DNA from: a virus
IMG/VR virus record: IMGVR_UViG_3300034283_002167
Span: 1 to 21,903 of that record
Reading direction: 5' to 3' (one strand)
Length of the DNA: 21,903 nt
Shown here: piece by piece, positions 6,240-13,249 of the stretch
How the letters are laid out: each line of letters starts with the position of its first letter
Numbering within the stretch: position 1 is the first letter of the stretch
The notes under the pieces: model-generated
Databases searched by the model: none
Seen by the model: only the letters and a program-made list of their open reading frames with translations
Told to the model about the DNA's origin: nothing
Program-made: the position numbers and the translations under genes

Positions 6240-6519
6240 CACAGACTGTTTTTAAATTAGTTATTGCTGTATTGTTTAGATCACCATCGACGTGATAGAC
6301 ATATAACTGTTCTTTTAGTTTAGCCTTGAATCCACACTTTTCACAGTGTGGTTTCTTTTTATAGCCTAGTTCCATCCAACGTGGTCTGGGCGCAGGTAGA
6401 TTTTTCTTCTTTCTGATACAGCTATCGCAGCGAGTCCTATAGTAAGTCTTGCCATGCATCTTATAGTTTACAGCAACCGGCTTTTTACCACAGATTAGAC
6501 ATATTTTTCGGTATTCCAT
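6169..6519 (-). CDS. HNH-type endonuclease-like zinc protein
   Basis: A 116-aa protein from the ATG at 6519. It has two zinc-binding pairs at the N-terminus (C7xxC10 and C31xxC34), then C59xxC62, a YHVDGDLNN core with H76 and N82-N83, N88, and C93xxC96. CxxC pairs flanking an HxDGDxxN core are the hallmark of zinc-stabilised HNH nucleases. A longer frame starts at 6564 (15 extra residues), but the late-type octamer and an AGG lie just before 6519, so I prefer the shorter form. It could be a free-standing homing endonuclease, or a conserved phage HNH protein acting in packaging or DNA repair. It sits alone on the minus strand between an early-type gene and the sheath gene, and its 3' end overlaps the dNMP kinase by 71 nt. 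Confidence 0.75.
   Translation of the reverse strand: MEYRKICLICGKKPVAVNYKMHGKTYYRTRCDSCIRKKKNLPAPRPRWMELGYKKKPHCEKCGFKAKLKEQLYVYHVDGDLNNTAITNLKTVCANCQFEVAREGLGWRQGDLVPDF
6332..6360 (+). terminator. Possible plus-strand terminator inside the HNH gene
   Basis: CCACACT (6332-6338), a 6-nt loop and AGTGTGG (6345-6351), followed by TTTCTTTTT. This hairpin with a T-tract lies about 90 nt past the dNMP kinase stop and before the sheath promoter, so it could stop early read-through into gene 18. The same bases encode the C59xxC62 zinc pair on the other strand. Confidence 0.45.
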
Positions 6520-6524
6520 ATACC

Positions 6525-6532
6525 TATTTAGC
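6525..6532 (-). promoter_or_regulatory. Possible late promoter of the HNH gene
   Basis: On the minus strand GCTAAATA, the same octamer as in front of gene 19, then GGTAT and the ATG. The 5-nt gap places the predicted start exactly on the A of the ATG (6519). An alternative is that AGG works as a short-spaced RBS on a longer transcript. Confidence 0.4.
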
Positions 6533-6591
6533 TTACAGCAGTGGATGAACCTTTCAAAGGGCACCTTAGAACACCAAAATTGCCAAATATC

Positions 6592-6599
6592 TATAAATA
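6592..6599 (+). promoter_or_regulatory. Late promoter of gene 18 (perfect T4 late octamer)
   Basis: TATAAATA matches the T4 late consensus exactly. The predicted start is near 6605, giving a 28-nt leader with AAAGGA (6618-6623) before the ATG at 6633. Confidence 0.8.
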
Positions 6600-6632
6600 G
6601 TTTAAAGTAATCTATTTAAAGGATCTCATACT

Positions 6633-9600
6633 ATGGCATCATTAGTTTCCCCAGGCGTTCAAGTAACCATTATTGATCAAAGCCAATACGCACCAACCCA
6701 AGCTGGTTCAGTACCCTTGGTTATCCTTGCTACAGCACAAGACAAATTATCTCCAGGTGATACACTCGCAGCAGGCACAACCATAGCCAATGCTGAAAAG
6801 ATCATCACTGTAACTAGCCAACGCGATCTCGTTAATTTATTTGGTAACCCTTTCTTCGCAGTTGATGCAAGTGATAATCCAATTAACGGCGATGAACGCA
6901 ACGAATATGGCCTATTAGCAGCTTATTCAGCACTGGGTGTGACTAATACCATGTATGTGCAACGAGCCAATATTAATCTAGCACAGCTAGAAGGTACAAG
7001 CACACGCCCAACAGGAACACCTCCTGATGGAACATATTGGTTAGACATAGGCACTACTAACTATGGTATCTATGAGTGGTCAGAAGATACTGGATTCACC
7101 CTAACAACACCATCAGTGATCACATCGACTAGCTATCTCAGCAGTGGTATTCCACTAGCTTCATACGGTAGCATTGGTGAGTATGCTGTGGTAGCCACAA
7201 GTTCAGCTAATCCAATCTATTACAAGGGATTTGACAATGCCTGGGTACTAGTAGGCAGCGACGATTGGAAATCAGTGGTTCCGACGGTTACAGGTAACAT
7301 CGCAAGTCCTACAGTTACAGCCGGCGATAAAATGTTCATCAATGGTAATCTTGTTACCATGTCGGGCACGACAGCTTCAGCAGCTGCAACTAATATTAAT
7401 TCAGCAAGTATTGCGGGTGTTTCGGCATTTGTAAACTCTAGCAACCAATTGGAAATTTTCTCAAACGGTCTAACAGTTCTTTACAGCAATGCAGCTGGTA
7501 ACCTTCGAGGCGTGATTGACACTAGCACAAGTGAACCAGATACGCTACAAATTATTCGAGGATCAGTGCTCCTTGGAGCAAACGTTGACTGCGCGGCTAA
7601 CCTAGGTATCCTACAATCAGGATTAGCTACTATCAGCAGTGGTGGTAATGTCTATGCCTACAATAGCCCAACTGTTGAATTTGCTGGTTACACAGCACCT
7701 CCAGCTTGGAGAACCAGTGATGTAACTCCACGTCCTGATGGATCAGTATGGTTCAAGACCACTGCCACAGGCAACGGTGCTAGCTATGCGATCAAAGAAT
7801 ACAGTGCTGTATTAGACAGTTTCACACTGTTAAGTGCTCCATTATACATAGGTGATGCAGCAGCCATATATGGTCTAGATCCAGTAGGTGGCGGTGCAAG
7901 CCTTGATGCAGGTGCATTATATGTTAAATATGACCTATTAGGTACAACATCAGCTACATTTACTCCTTTCATCAAGAACGTCCAAGGTATCTTGACTATC
8001 AATGGTACAGTAGCAGGTGGAGCAGCACTAACATATAGAGCCAATGATAGTTTCAGCATGAGTGTAAGTGTTCCGGGTAGCAGCACATTAAGCACGGCCA
8101 CAGTGACCATTGGTGGCAGTGGCAATGTACAACCAGCAACAGCATTGGTTAGTGCTATACTAGCAGCCAATTTGCCAAATATCACAGCAGGAATTAACTC
8201 AGATGGACAAGTTTTTGTTAGCCATCTAGCTGGTGGTATTATTGGATGGACGCAGTTAGTTGGTACTCCGATGGACACAGCTGGGTTAAATAGTTCTATT
8301 CGTGTTCAAGAACTAACTCCGAGTGTGGTATATCTAGCTAGCCCATTTACAGAACTAACCTATACATATTCAGCAACAGAGCCTTACAGTGATCCACGCG
8401 ATGGTACGTTATGGTACTATAGTGATCCATTAGTAGCTGACATCCTAATCAATGATGGTGCAGGTTGGAAAGGTTATCGAAACGTGGCAAATGATGCACG
8501 TGGATATGATCTAACAGCAACAGACCCAGCTGGTCCAATTTTTGCAGCTAGCCAACCACTAACACAGAATGATGGCACTAGTCAATTAGTCCAAGGTGAC
8601 TTATGGATCAGTACCAGTGATGCTGATCTAGCCAACTATCCTGTATTGTATCGCTACAATGGTGCGACATGGGAATTATTTGACAACGCAGATGATGTTG
8701 ATGCCAATGGCATAGTGTTCGCAGATGCACGTTGGTCAGCTACAGGTAACGTTGATGTTGTCACAGGCAGCTTGCCAACTATCACAAGTTTAATTACCAG
8801 CGATTACATTGATCCAGATTGTCCAGCATATCAATTATATGCACGTGGTACAATATTATTCAATACACGTCGCAGTGGATTTAATGTTAAACGATTTGAA
8901 AGTGCAGGATTTACCAGTGCAGAACTAGCAACAGTCACAGGCACAGAAGCAGCAACATGGTTCACACAAAGTGGAGTTGATCCTACAACAGCAGTTCCAT
9001 ACTTTGGCACTAAAGCACAGCGTTCAACAGTGGTTGAAGCACTTAAAGCAGCAGTGGCCGCAAGCACAGTGTTACGTGAAGAACAGACAAATTTCAACTT
9101 GATCTGCTGCCCAGGATACCCTGAACTGATCCAAGACATGATTACCTTAAACAATGATCGCCTTAACACAGCTTTCATTATCGGTGATAGTCCATTAGAC
9201 TTAACTAGTGATTCGACTAACATTGATGCATGGGCTAGAAATACTAACCTTGTGGTAGATAATGGTGTAGATGGGTTAGTCAGCAACAGCGAATATCTAG
9301 GTGTTTACTATCCAAGTGGATTTGCTACTAATCTAGATGGAGAAAGTGTCGTAGTTCCTCCAAGTCACATGATGCTGAGAACTATCATCCGCAGTGATGC
9401 TGTTAGTTATCCATGGTTTGCACCAGCAGGTGTGCGCCGCGGTTTAATTGATAATGTCACAGCTATTGGTTATGTTGATACAGCAGACAATAATACGTTC
9501 AAGTCAATTGGTGTAACGAGTGGATTGCGAGATGTTCTATACAGAAACAGAGTTAATCCAATCACTATATTACCTGGTGTTGGCTTAGTCGCATACGGTC

Positions 9601-9953
9601 AGAAAACTCGCAGTGCGCAGGCAAGTGCGATGGATCGTATCAACGTGGCAAGACTAGTTGTTTATCTAAGAACAATATTAGGTAGGATTGCACAGCCATT
9701 TATATTTGAACCAAATGACACGATTACACGTAGCCAAGTCAAAGGAGCATTTGATTCAGTGTTTAACGATCTAGTTGCTAAACGTGCGATCTATGACTAC
9801 TTGGTAGTGTGCGATACATCAAATAACACTCCTATCAGGATTGATAATAATGAATTGTATATTGATATCGCTATACAACCAGTTAAAGCCATTGAGTTTA
9901 TCTATATTCCGGTTCGCTTACAAAACACCGGAGCAGCTTTGACTATTAATTAA
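6633..9953 (+). CDS. 18: Tail sheath protein gp18, enlarged by a central insertion
   Basis: An 1106-aa contractile sheath protein. The N-terminus (MASLVSPGVQVTIID, residues 1-15) is the usual strand that links sheath subunits. An EYGLLAAYSALGVTNTMYVQRA segment near 90-111 and the C-terminal third (about 715-1106), with an ICCPGYPELIQDM segment, a WFAPAGVRRGLI segment near 930 and a final PVKAIEFIYIPVRLQ segment, are the conserved core. T4 gp18 has 659 aa, so roughly residues 120-690 are largely extra: Gly/Ser/Thr-rich beta sequence with four copies of a short DG..W ... W or Y..G..W module (about 130-155, 367-393, 587-618 and 654-684). The insert probably forms domains on the outside of the sheath. 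From memory, long gp18 versions occur in marine T4-like phages. Confidence 0.92.
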   Translation: MASLVSPGVQVTIIDQSQYAPTQAGSVPLVILATAQDKLSPGDTLAAGTTIANAEKIITVTSQRDLVNLFGNPFFAVDASDNPINGDERNEYGLLAAYSALGVTNTMYVQRANINLAQLEGTSTRPTGTPPDGTYWLDIGTTNYGIYEWSEDTGFTLTTPSVITSTSYLSSGIPLASYGSIGEYAVVATSSANPIYYKGFDNAWVLVGSDDWKSVVPTVTGNIASPTVTAGDKMFINGNLVTMSGTTASAAATNINSASIAGVSAFVNSSNQLEIFSNGLTVLYSNAAGNLRGVIDTSTSEPDTLQIIRGSVLLGANVDCAANLGILQSGLATISSGGNVYAYNSPTVEFAGYTAPPAWRTSDVTPRPDGSVWFKTTATGNGASYAIKEYSAVLDSFTLLSAPLYIGDAAAIYGLDPVGGGASLDAGALYVKYDLLGTTSATFTPFIKNVQGILTINGTVAGGAALTYRANDSFSMSVSVPGSSTLSTATVTIGGSGNVQPATALVSAILAANLPNITAGINSDGQVFVSHLAGGIIGWTQLVGTPMDTAGLNSSIRVQELTPSVVYLASPFTELTYTYSATEPYSDPRDGTLWYYSDPLVADILINDGAGWKGYRNVANDARGYDLTATDPAGPIFAASQPLTQNDGTSQLVQGDLWISTSDADLANYPVLYRYNGATWELFDNADDVDANGIVFADARWSATGNVDVVTGSLPTITSLITSDYIDPDCPAYQLYARGTILFNTRRSGFNVKRFESAGFTSAELATVTGTEAATWFTQSGVDPTTAVPYFGTKAQRSTVVEALKAAVAASTVLREEQTNFNLICCPGYPELIQDMITLNNDRLNTAFIIGDSPLDLTSDSTNIDAWARNTNLVVDNGVDGLVSNSEYLGVYYPSGFATNLDGESVVVPPSHMMLRTIIRSDAVSYPWFAPAGVRRGLIDNVTAIGYVDTADNNTFKSIGVTSGLRDVLYRNRVNPITILPGVGLVAYGQKTRSAQASAMDRINVARLVVYLRTILGRIAQPFIFEPNDTITRSQVKGAFDSVFNDLVAKRAIYDYLVVCDTSNNTPIRIDNNELYIDIAIQPVKAIEFIYIPVRLQNTGAALTIN

Positions 9954-9967
9954 TATACGCATATTAT

Positions 9968-9985
9968 GGGAGGAGTGATCCTCCC
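9968..9985 (+). promoter_or_regulatory. GC-rich hairpin between sheath and tube genes
   Basis: GGGAGGA (9968-9974), loop GTGA, TCCTCCC (9979-9985): a perfect 7-bp stem shortly after the gene 18 stop. No T-tract follows, so it is more likely an mRNA 3'-end stabiliser or attenuator than an efficient terminator. Confidence 0.5.
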
Positions 9986-10004
9986 CCGATATGAGATAAA
10001 AACA

Positions 10005-10012
10005 GCTAAATA
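10005..10012 (+). promoter_or_regulatory. Late promoter of gene 19
   Basis: GCTAAATA followed by CTATT, matching the extended T4 late consensus (TATAAATACTATT) except at the first two bases. The predicted start is near 10018, giving a leader of about 22 nt with AAAAGGAAAA before the ATG at 10040. An AATACTA-TTA-TAGTATT hairpin overlaps the promoter but does not cover the RBS. Confidence 0.5.
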
Positions 10013-10039
10013 CTATTATAGTATTAAAAGGAAAATAAG

Positions 10040-10657
10040 ATGGCAACATCATCATTAACAAATTTTACAGTACCCCTAAGCACAAATCAGAGTGCTAGTT
10101 CACAGGGTCTGTTAATGCCAAAATTAAAGTTTCGCTTTCGCGTGACTTTCTTGAATTTTGGTGTTACACAACCTACTACTGAGCTGACCAAACAGGTCAT
10201 GGATTTCAAACGTCCGAGCGTGAGTTTTGACCCTATTGAAATTCCTATCTACAACAGCAAAGTTTATCTAGCTGGTAAACCTACCTGGGCAGAAGTATCC
10301 TGCATGTTACGTGATGATGCGGGCGGTGAAGTAAGCAAACGTGTTGGTGAACAGATGCAGAAACAATATGATTTCTTTGAACAAAGTTCTGCAAGTTCAG
10401 GTATTGATTATAAATTTACTACTGTTCTTGAAATCCTCGATGGTGGCAACGGAACGAACGTTCCTAACATCCTTGAAACTTGGGAGATGTATGGTTGTTA
10501 CCTAAGCACCACAGACTATGGTGACAATAACTATGCTACCAATGATCCAGTAACAGTATCATTGACAATACGTTACGACAACGCACTGCAAACACCTACA
10601 GGTTCAGGTATTGGTTCTCAGATAACAAGAACACTAGGCACAGTAATTACTGGATAA
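10040..10657 (+). CDS. 19: Tail tube protein gp19
   Basis: A 205-aa protein directly after the sheath gene, the standard T4 order. It starts with a Ser/Thr-rich stretch, then a PKLKFRFRVTFLNFG strand near 30, a segment ending in RPSVSFDPIEIPIYN near 55-70 and an AGKPTWAEVSCMLRDDAGG segment near 77-95, which parallels T4 gp19 (LFQVEISYLG, then PVGFMNRKINVAG, then FDDWTVTVMNDEA). A late ETWEMYGCYLSTTDYGDNNY segment parallels its KGLWPTNVGEL region. Hexamers of this fold stack to form the inner tube through which DNA passes. It is about 40 residues longer than T4 gp19, with a Gly/Thr-rich C-terminus. A terminator follows, so it ends a two-gene sheath-tube unit. Confidence 0.85.
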   Translation: MATSSLTNFTVPLSTNQSASSQGLLMPKLKFRFRVTFLNFGVTQPTTELTKQVMDFKRPSVSFDPIEIPIYNSKVYLAGKPTWAEVSCMLRDDAGGEVSKRVGEQMQKQYDFFEQSSASSGIDYKFTTVLEILDGGNGTNVPNILETWEMYGCYLSTTDYGDNNYATNDPVTVSLTIRYDNALQTPTGSGIGSQITRTLGTVITG

Positions 10658-10674
10658 TCCAGACGAAACTCTTC

Positions 10675-10707
10675 AAAAAGCTCGGCGTAAAAAACCGGGC
10701 TTTTTTT
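10675..10707 (+). terminator. Intrinsic terminator after gene 19
   Basis: AAAAAGCTCGG (10675-10685), a 9-nt loop, CCGGGCTTTTT (10695-10705) with a run of seven T at 10701-10707. The stem is 11 bp including one G-U. This is the clearest rho-independent terminator in the window and separates the sheath-tube unit from the next late promoter. Confidence 0.85.
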
Positions 10708-10711
10708 ATCG

Positions 10712-10719
10712 GATAAATA
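10712..10719 (+). promoter_or_regulatory. Late promoter for the gene at 10738
   Basis: GATAAATA lies 5 nt after the T-run of the terminator. The predicted start is near 10725, with a 13-nt leader and only a weak RBS (CGGAAA). Confidence 0.6.
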
Positions 10720-10737
10720 TATAAAACGGAAACGACC

Positions 10738-11763
10738 ATGGCAAGAAACAACATCTGGGGCAGTATCTTACAGTCGATAGCACCTAATAGGAATGTCAGG
10801 GACTATCAGCATGCCGCACGAACATTCATTGATGGCTTGTATAGACTTAGCCCTAAATTAAATAATCTATTCCACGTGTTTATTGATGTAAATCCGAACA
10901 TAGCCAACATGGATCAATTAAGCCAGATAGAAACGGGGCTTATGGCCAAGCAAGTACAGTTACCTAAATTTACTGTCACTACCAAGACGCATAATGCCTA
11001 CAATAGAAAGACAGTACAACAAGAAAAGGTTACCTATGATCCAGTGACCATCACCTTCCATGATGATAGTGCTGATGTAGTTCGCAAGTTCTGGTACAAC
11101 TACTATTCTTACTACTACAGAGACAGCGATTATCCATTGGAAAATTTCAAAGATGACAGCAAGTATAAACAACGCCAGCAACAGAATTGGGGATACAGTC
11201 CCAAGACCGATCTGGCAGGTAACATTCCTTTTATCACCAGCATAAGGATCTATAGCCTGCATCAGAAACGCTTCAGCAGCTATTATCTAATCCGCCCAAT
11301 GATCAGCATATTCCAACATGGCCAACACACAGCCGGTGAATACCAACCATTGGAACATACTATGACGGTCAATTATGAAAGTGTGTTGTATGACACAGGT
11401 CCAGTCAGCAATGGTACAGTCCTAGGATTTAGCGAAGTACACTATGATCAAACTAGCAGCCCACTGCGTAATCTTGGTGCTTTGATCGGTGCCGGAGACA
11501 GCATATTAAACAGCATTGAGAATGGGGACCTAGGCAGCACGGTACAGAATGTCATCAATGCTACGAATATCCTCACAGGCACTAACACACAGATCAAACA
11601 AACTCCTGCATTGGATCTGAGCCGGATTGGCGAAAATATCATGAAAGGACGCTCTCCGCTCAGCAGTATTTTCGTGCCTACCAGTGGCACGGTACAAGAT
11701 GGTATTAAGAGGTCGACTTCTAGTATCTTTGGCTCAAGCGACCAAGGTCGCACAGATTTATAA
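10738..11763 (+). CDS. Tail-tube-fold protein, candidate tube initiator (gp54-like) or paralogue of gp19
   Basis: A 341-aa protein. Residues about 37-235 have the flavour of the tail-tube family: a KLNNLFHVFIDV strand at 40-51, a MAKQVQLPKFTVTTKTHNAY segment near 69-88, VTYDPVTITFHDDSADVVRKF near 98-118 (compare the tube and gp54 signature DPLVISFRMDS), then an aromatic YNYYSYYYRDSDYP loop, and a late MTVNYESVLYDTG strand. The C-terminal 100 residues are Ser/Thr/Asn-rich and look flexible. T4 gp54 (320 aa, tube initiator on the baseplate) has the same fold and similar length, so that role is my first guess. It could instead be another tube- or baseplate-associated protein. It follows gene 19 but has its own late promoter behind a terminator. 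Confidence 0.5.
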   Translation: MARNNIWGSILQSIAPNRNVRDYQHAARTFIDGLYRLSPKLNNLFHVFIDVNPNIANMDQLSQIETGLMAKQVQLPKFTVTTKTHNAYNRKTVQQEKVTYDPVTITFHDDSADVVRKFWYNYYSYYYRDSDYPLENFKDDSKYKQRQQQNWGYSPKTDLAGNIPFITSIRIYSLHQKRFSSYYLIRPMISIFQHGQHTAGEYQPLEHTMTVNYESVLYDTGPVSNGTVLGFSEVHYDQTSSPLRNLGALIGAGDSILNSIENGDLGSTVQNVINATNILTGTNTQIKQTPALDLSRIGENIMKGRSPLSSIFVPTSGTVQDGIKRSTSSIFGSSDQGRTDL

Positions 11764-11772
11764 GGATATACT

Positions 11773-12288
11773 ATGTCAGCAACTTCGGGAAATTTACCAA
11801 CCAACGACGGCTTAAACGAAACCCAACAATACTTTAATAATTTCTACGTCCAACAGCCCGTGGTTGGCCCTAGCGAAAATGATGCAGTGGTGGCCTATTT
11901 CCAAATGATAACGGGGGACAGAGAAACCGGTAAAACACTAGCAGGTGCTGTGGTCTATACCTGCATACAGCAGAGTCTAGATCCTCTAGAAGTTGTCGAG
12001 CAGTTGAAAAAATTCAGTGACAAAAATAGGCTAACAAGTCCTACATATTCTAGTGAAACCAATAGCGATGCGCAGGACACAAATGCCTATGATCCAAATA
12101 CAGGAAACTGGACAGCAGGATCAAAACAGTATGCTAAACCAGGTCCTAGTGTGCCTTATAATAATCTCAGCGAACTTGATGCATATTTAACCATGCTGTT
12201 GAATCTTAATCGCGTAGGAACTAGTTTACTTGGATTGAGTAATAGTCCCAGGACTGGCAAATACATACAGAGAACTATCTTAGCATAA
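11773..12288 (+). CDS. Conserved-looking hypothetical structural-cluster protein (171 aa)
   Basis: A 171-aa protein with a helical first half (AVVAYFQMITGDRETGKTLAGAVVYTCIQQS near 38-68, then DPLEVVEQLKKF), a Thr/Asn/Tyr-rich linker at about 88-135, and a compact C-terminus ending LNLNRVGTSLLGLSNSPRTG plus KYIQRTILA. I recall this C-terminal pattern (LNLNRVGTS ... KYVQRSIL) in unannotated proteins of marine T4-like phages, beside structural genes, but know no function. The start has AAGGATAT overlapping the stop region of the previous gene, and the stop TAA overlaps the ATG of gene 4, so it is part of a tight operon with 10738 and gene 4. Confidence 0.65.
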   Translation: MSATSGNLPTNDGLNETQQYFNNFYVQQPVVGPSENDAVVAYFQMITGDRETGKTLAGAVVYTCIQQSLDPLEVVEQLKKFSDKNRLTSPTYSSETNSDAQDTNAYDPNTGNWTAGSKQYAKPGPSVPYNNLSELDAYLTMLLNLNRVGTSLLGLSNSPRTGKYIQRTILA

Positions 12289-12719
12289 TGGCCAAGTACG
12301 CTAACGGTAAATTTACAATAAAGAATCCAGAAAAATATATGGGGAAGAAAAGCCCTACATATCGTAGTAGTTGGGAATTCGCGTTCATGAATTTCTGTGA
12401 CAATAATCCCGCAGTACTAAATTGGACGTCAGAGAGCGTTAAGATTCCTTACTATAATCCAGTCAGTGGTAAGAATACTATCTATGTTCCAGACTTTCTC
12501 ATAGTCTACGTAGATGCCAATCAAAAGCAACATACAGAAGTAGTAGAAGTAAAGCCCTCAGCCGAGACTACCATGGAATCAGCACGTAGCTATCGTGATA
12601 AACTCAGCGTGGCTATTAATATGGCCAAGTGGGCAGCTGCGGATAGTTGGGCCCGAGCCAATAATATGCGCTTCCGTGTTATAACCGAATACGATATCTT
12701 CAAAAATGTCAAACGATAA
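12288..12719 (+). CDS. 4: Head completion protein gp4
   Basis: A 143-aa protein (T4 gp4 is 150 aa) with the family pattern: NPEKYMG near 14, YRSSWEFAFMNFCDNNPAV near 25, IPYYNPVSGKNTIYVPDFL near 53-71, VVEVKPSAET near 85 and INMAKWAAADSWA near 109. The conserved Glu in SSWE, the PDF Asp and the EVKP Glu-Lys pair are the restriction-endonuclease-like catalytic set expected of this family. In T4, gp4 (also gp50) acts after DNA packaging to complete the head before tail joining. The ATG overlaps the upstream TAA (TAATG). The stop TAA lies inside the late octamer GATAAATA of gene 16. Confidence 0.85.
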   Translation: MAKYANGKFTIKNPEKYMGKKSPTYRSSWEFAFMNFCDNNPAVLNWTSESVKIPYYNPVSGKNTIYVPDFLIVYVDANQKQHTEVVEVKPSAETTMESARSYRDKLSVAINMAKWAAADSWARANNMRFRVITEYDIFKNVKR

Positions 12720-12733
12720 ATATCGGTATGACA
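12707..12733 (+). promoter_or_regulatory. Start-codon-covering hairpin at gene 16
   Basis: TGTCA (12707-12711) pairs with TGACA (12729-12733), and CGAT (12714-12717) with ATCG (12722-12725), around an AAAT loop. The ATG at 12728-12730 lies partly in the 3' arm. The late octamer spans the loop and inner stem. The stem is interrupted and weaker than the gene 13 hairpin. Confidence 0.4.
12715..12722 (+). promoter_or_regulatory. Late promoter of gene 16, predicted leaderless
   Basis: GATAAATA, then TCGGT, then ATG. The 5-nt gap puts the predicted start on the A of the ATG at 12728. No Shine-Dalgarno precedes the ATG. Confidence 0.6.
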
Positions 12734-13207
12734 CAAAAACTCGAAGAACTGTTTAATCTACCTCCTGCTGAAGAAACATCAGCTGAAGAATCCAAATCTA
12801 CCATCGAAGAAAATCGTGCTATCATCAAAGAAGTAGATCTAGCCATTGATAAGATCGATGCCGCACTACCATTTGTAGCAGACTTAGATGTCAGCGATCG
12901 AGAGCTAGATGAACTCAGCGATCTTGCTAAAGAAAAATTCCAGGACCTAATTGATCTAGGAATGAACGTTGAAGCACGCTTCAGCGGACACATCCTAGCC
13001 ACAGCAGGTACCCTGCTAGGACACGCTATCACAGCCAAGCAAGCCAAGCTGGATAAGAAGCTACGTATGGTTGATCTACAGCTGAAAAAGGCACGTTTAG
13101 ACCAAACAAATGCCAAAAACGATGGCGAAAAACTAGTAGATGCCGCCGATGGCAAGGGTGTGATACTAGATCGCAACGAACTGCTCAAGCAGATTCTAGG
13201 CAAATAA
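12728..13207 (+). CDS. 16: Terminase small subunit gp16
   Basis: A 159-aa, almost entirely helical, highly charged protein (T4 gp16 is 164 aa). After an acidic N-terminus (about 1-35) it has two long helices: roughly 36-85 (EVDLAIDKIDAALPFVADLD then ELSDLAKEKFQDLIDLG) and 86-125 (ARFSGHILATAGTLLGHAIT then KLDKKLRMVDLQLKKARLD). This is the antiparallel coiled coil, with an Arg followed by a small-residue helix, seen in T4-type gp16 ([20 protein letters not shown]). gp16 forms an oligomer that recognises DNA and stimulates the gp17 packaging motor. Its partner gene 17 is 4.8 kb downstream rather than adjacent as in T4. Identification is by architecture and length more than by identical residues. 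Confidence 0.7.
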   Translation: MTQKLEELFNLPPAEETSAEESKSTIEENRAIIKEVDLAIDKIDAALPFVADLDVSDRELDELSDLAKEKFQDLIDLGMNVEARFSGHILATAGTLLGHAITAKQAKLDKKLRMVDLQLKKARLDQTNAKNDGEKLVDAADGKGVILDRNELLKQILGK

Positions 13208-13220
13208 TCTCCGGATTCTT

Positions 13221-13228
13221 GATAAATA
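13221..13228 (+). promoter_or_regulatory. Late promoter for the gene at 13250
   Basis: GATAAATA with predicted start near 13234 and a leader of about 16 nt containing AGGAT (13237-13241), the same RBS type as genes 13 and 18. Confidence 0.65.
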
Positions 13229-13249
13229 ACACTAATAGGATACTAAAAT

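Noticed and set aside
6520-6564. Longer start for the HNH gene at 6564
   Set aside because: The extra 15 residues carry no zinc motif, and the late-type octamer lies downstream of that ATG.
7784-8278. Minus-strand open frame of 164 aa inside gene 18
   Set aside because: Lies wholly within the sheath gene. Composition is what the complement of Thr/Gly-rich codons gives, and it has no start signals.
7925-8292. GTTAAATA octamers inside gene 18
   Set aside because: They come from in-frame Val-Lys-Tyr and Leu-Asn-Ser codons, with no gene start within range.
12838-13200. High local density of CTAG (8 in the 480-nt gene 16 by hand count)
   Set aside because: CTAG is often scarce in enteric bacteria, but here it follows from heavy use of the CTA leucine codon before G-starting codons, and a rough count in gene 17 is near expectation.
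12709-13203. Minus-strand open frame of 164 aa opposite gene 16
   Set aside because: Ser/Arg/Phe-rich shadow of a helical acidic gene in the opposite frame. It has no promoter or RBS of its own, and the plus-strand protein has clear family structure.
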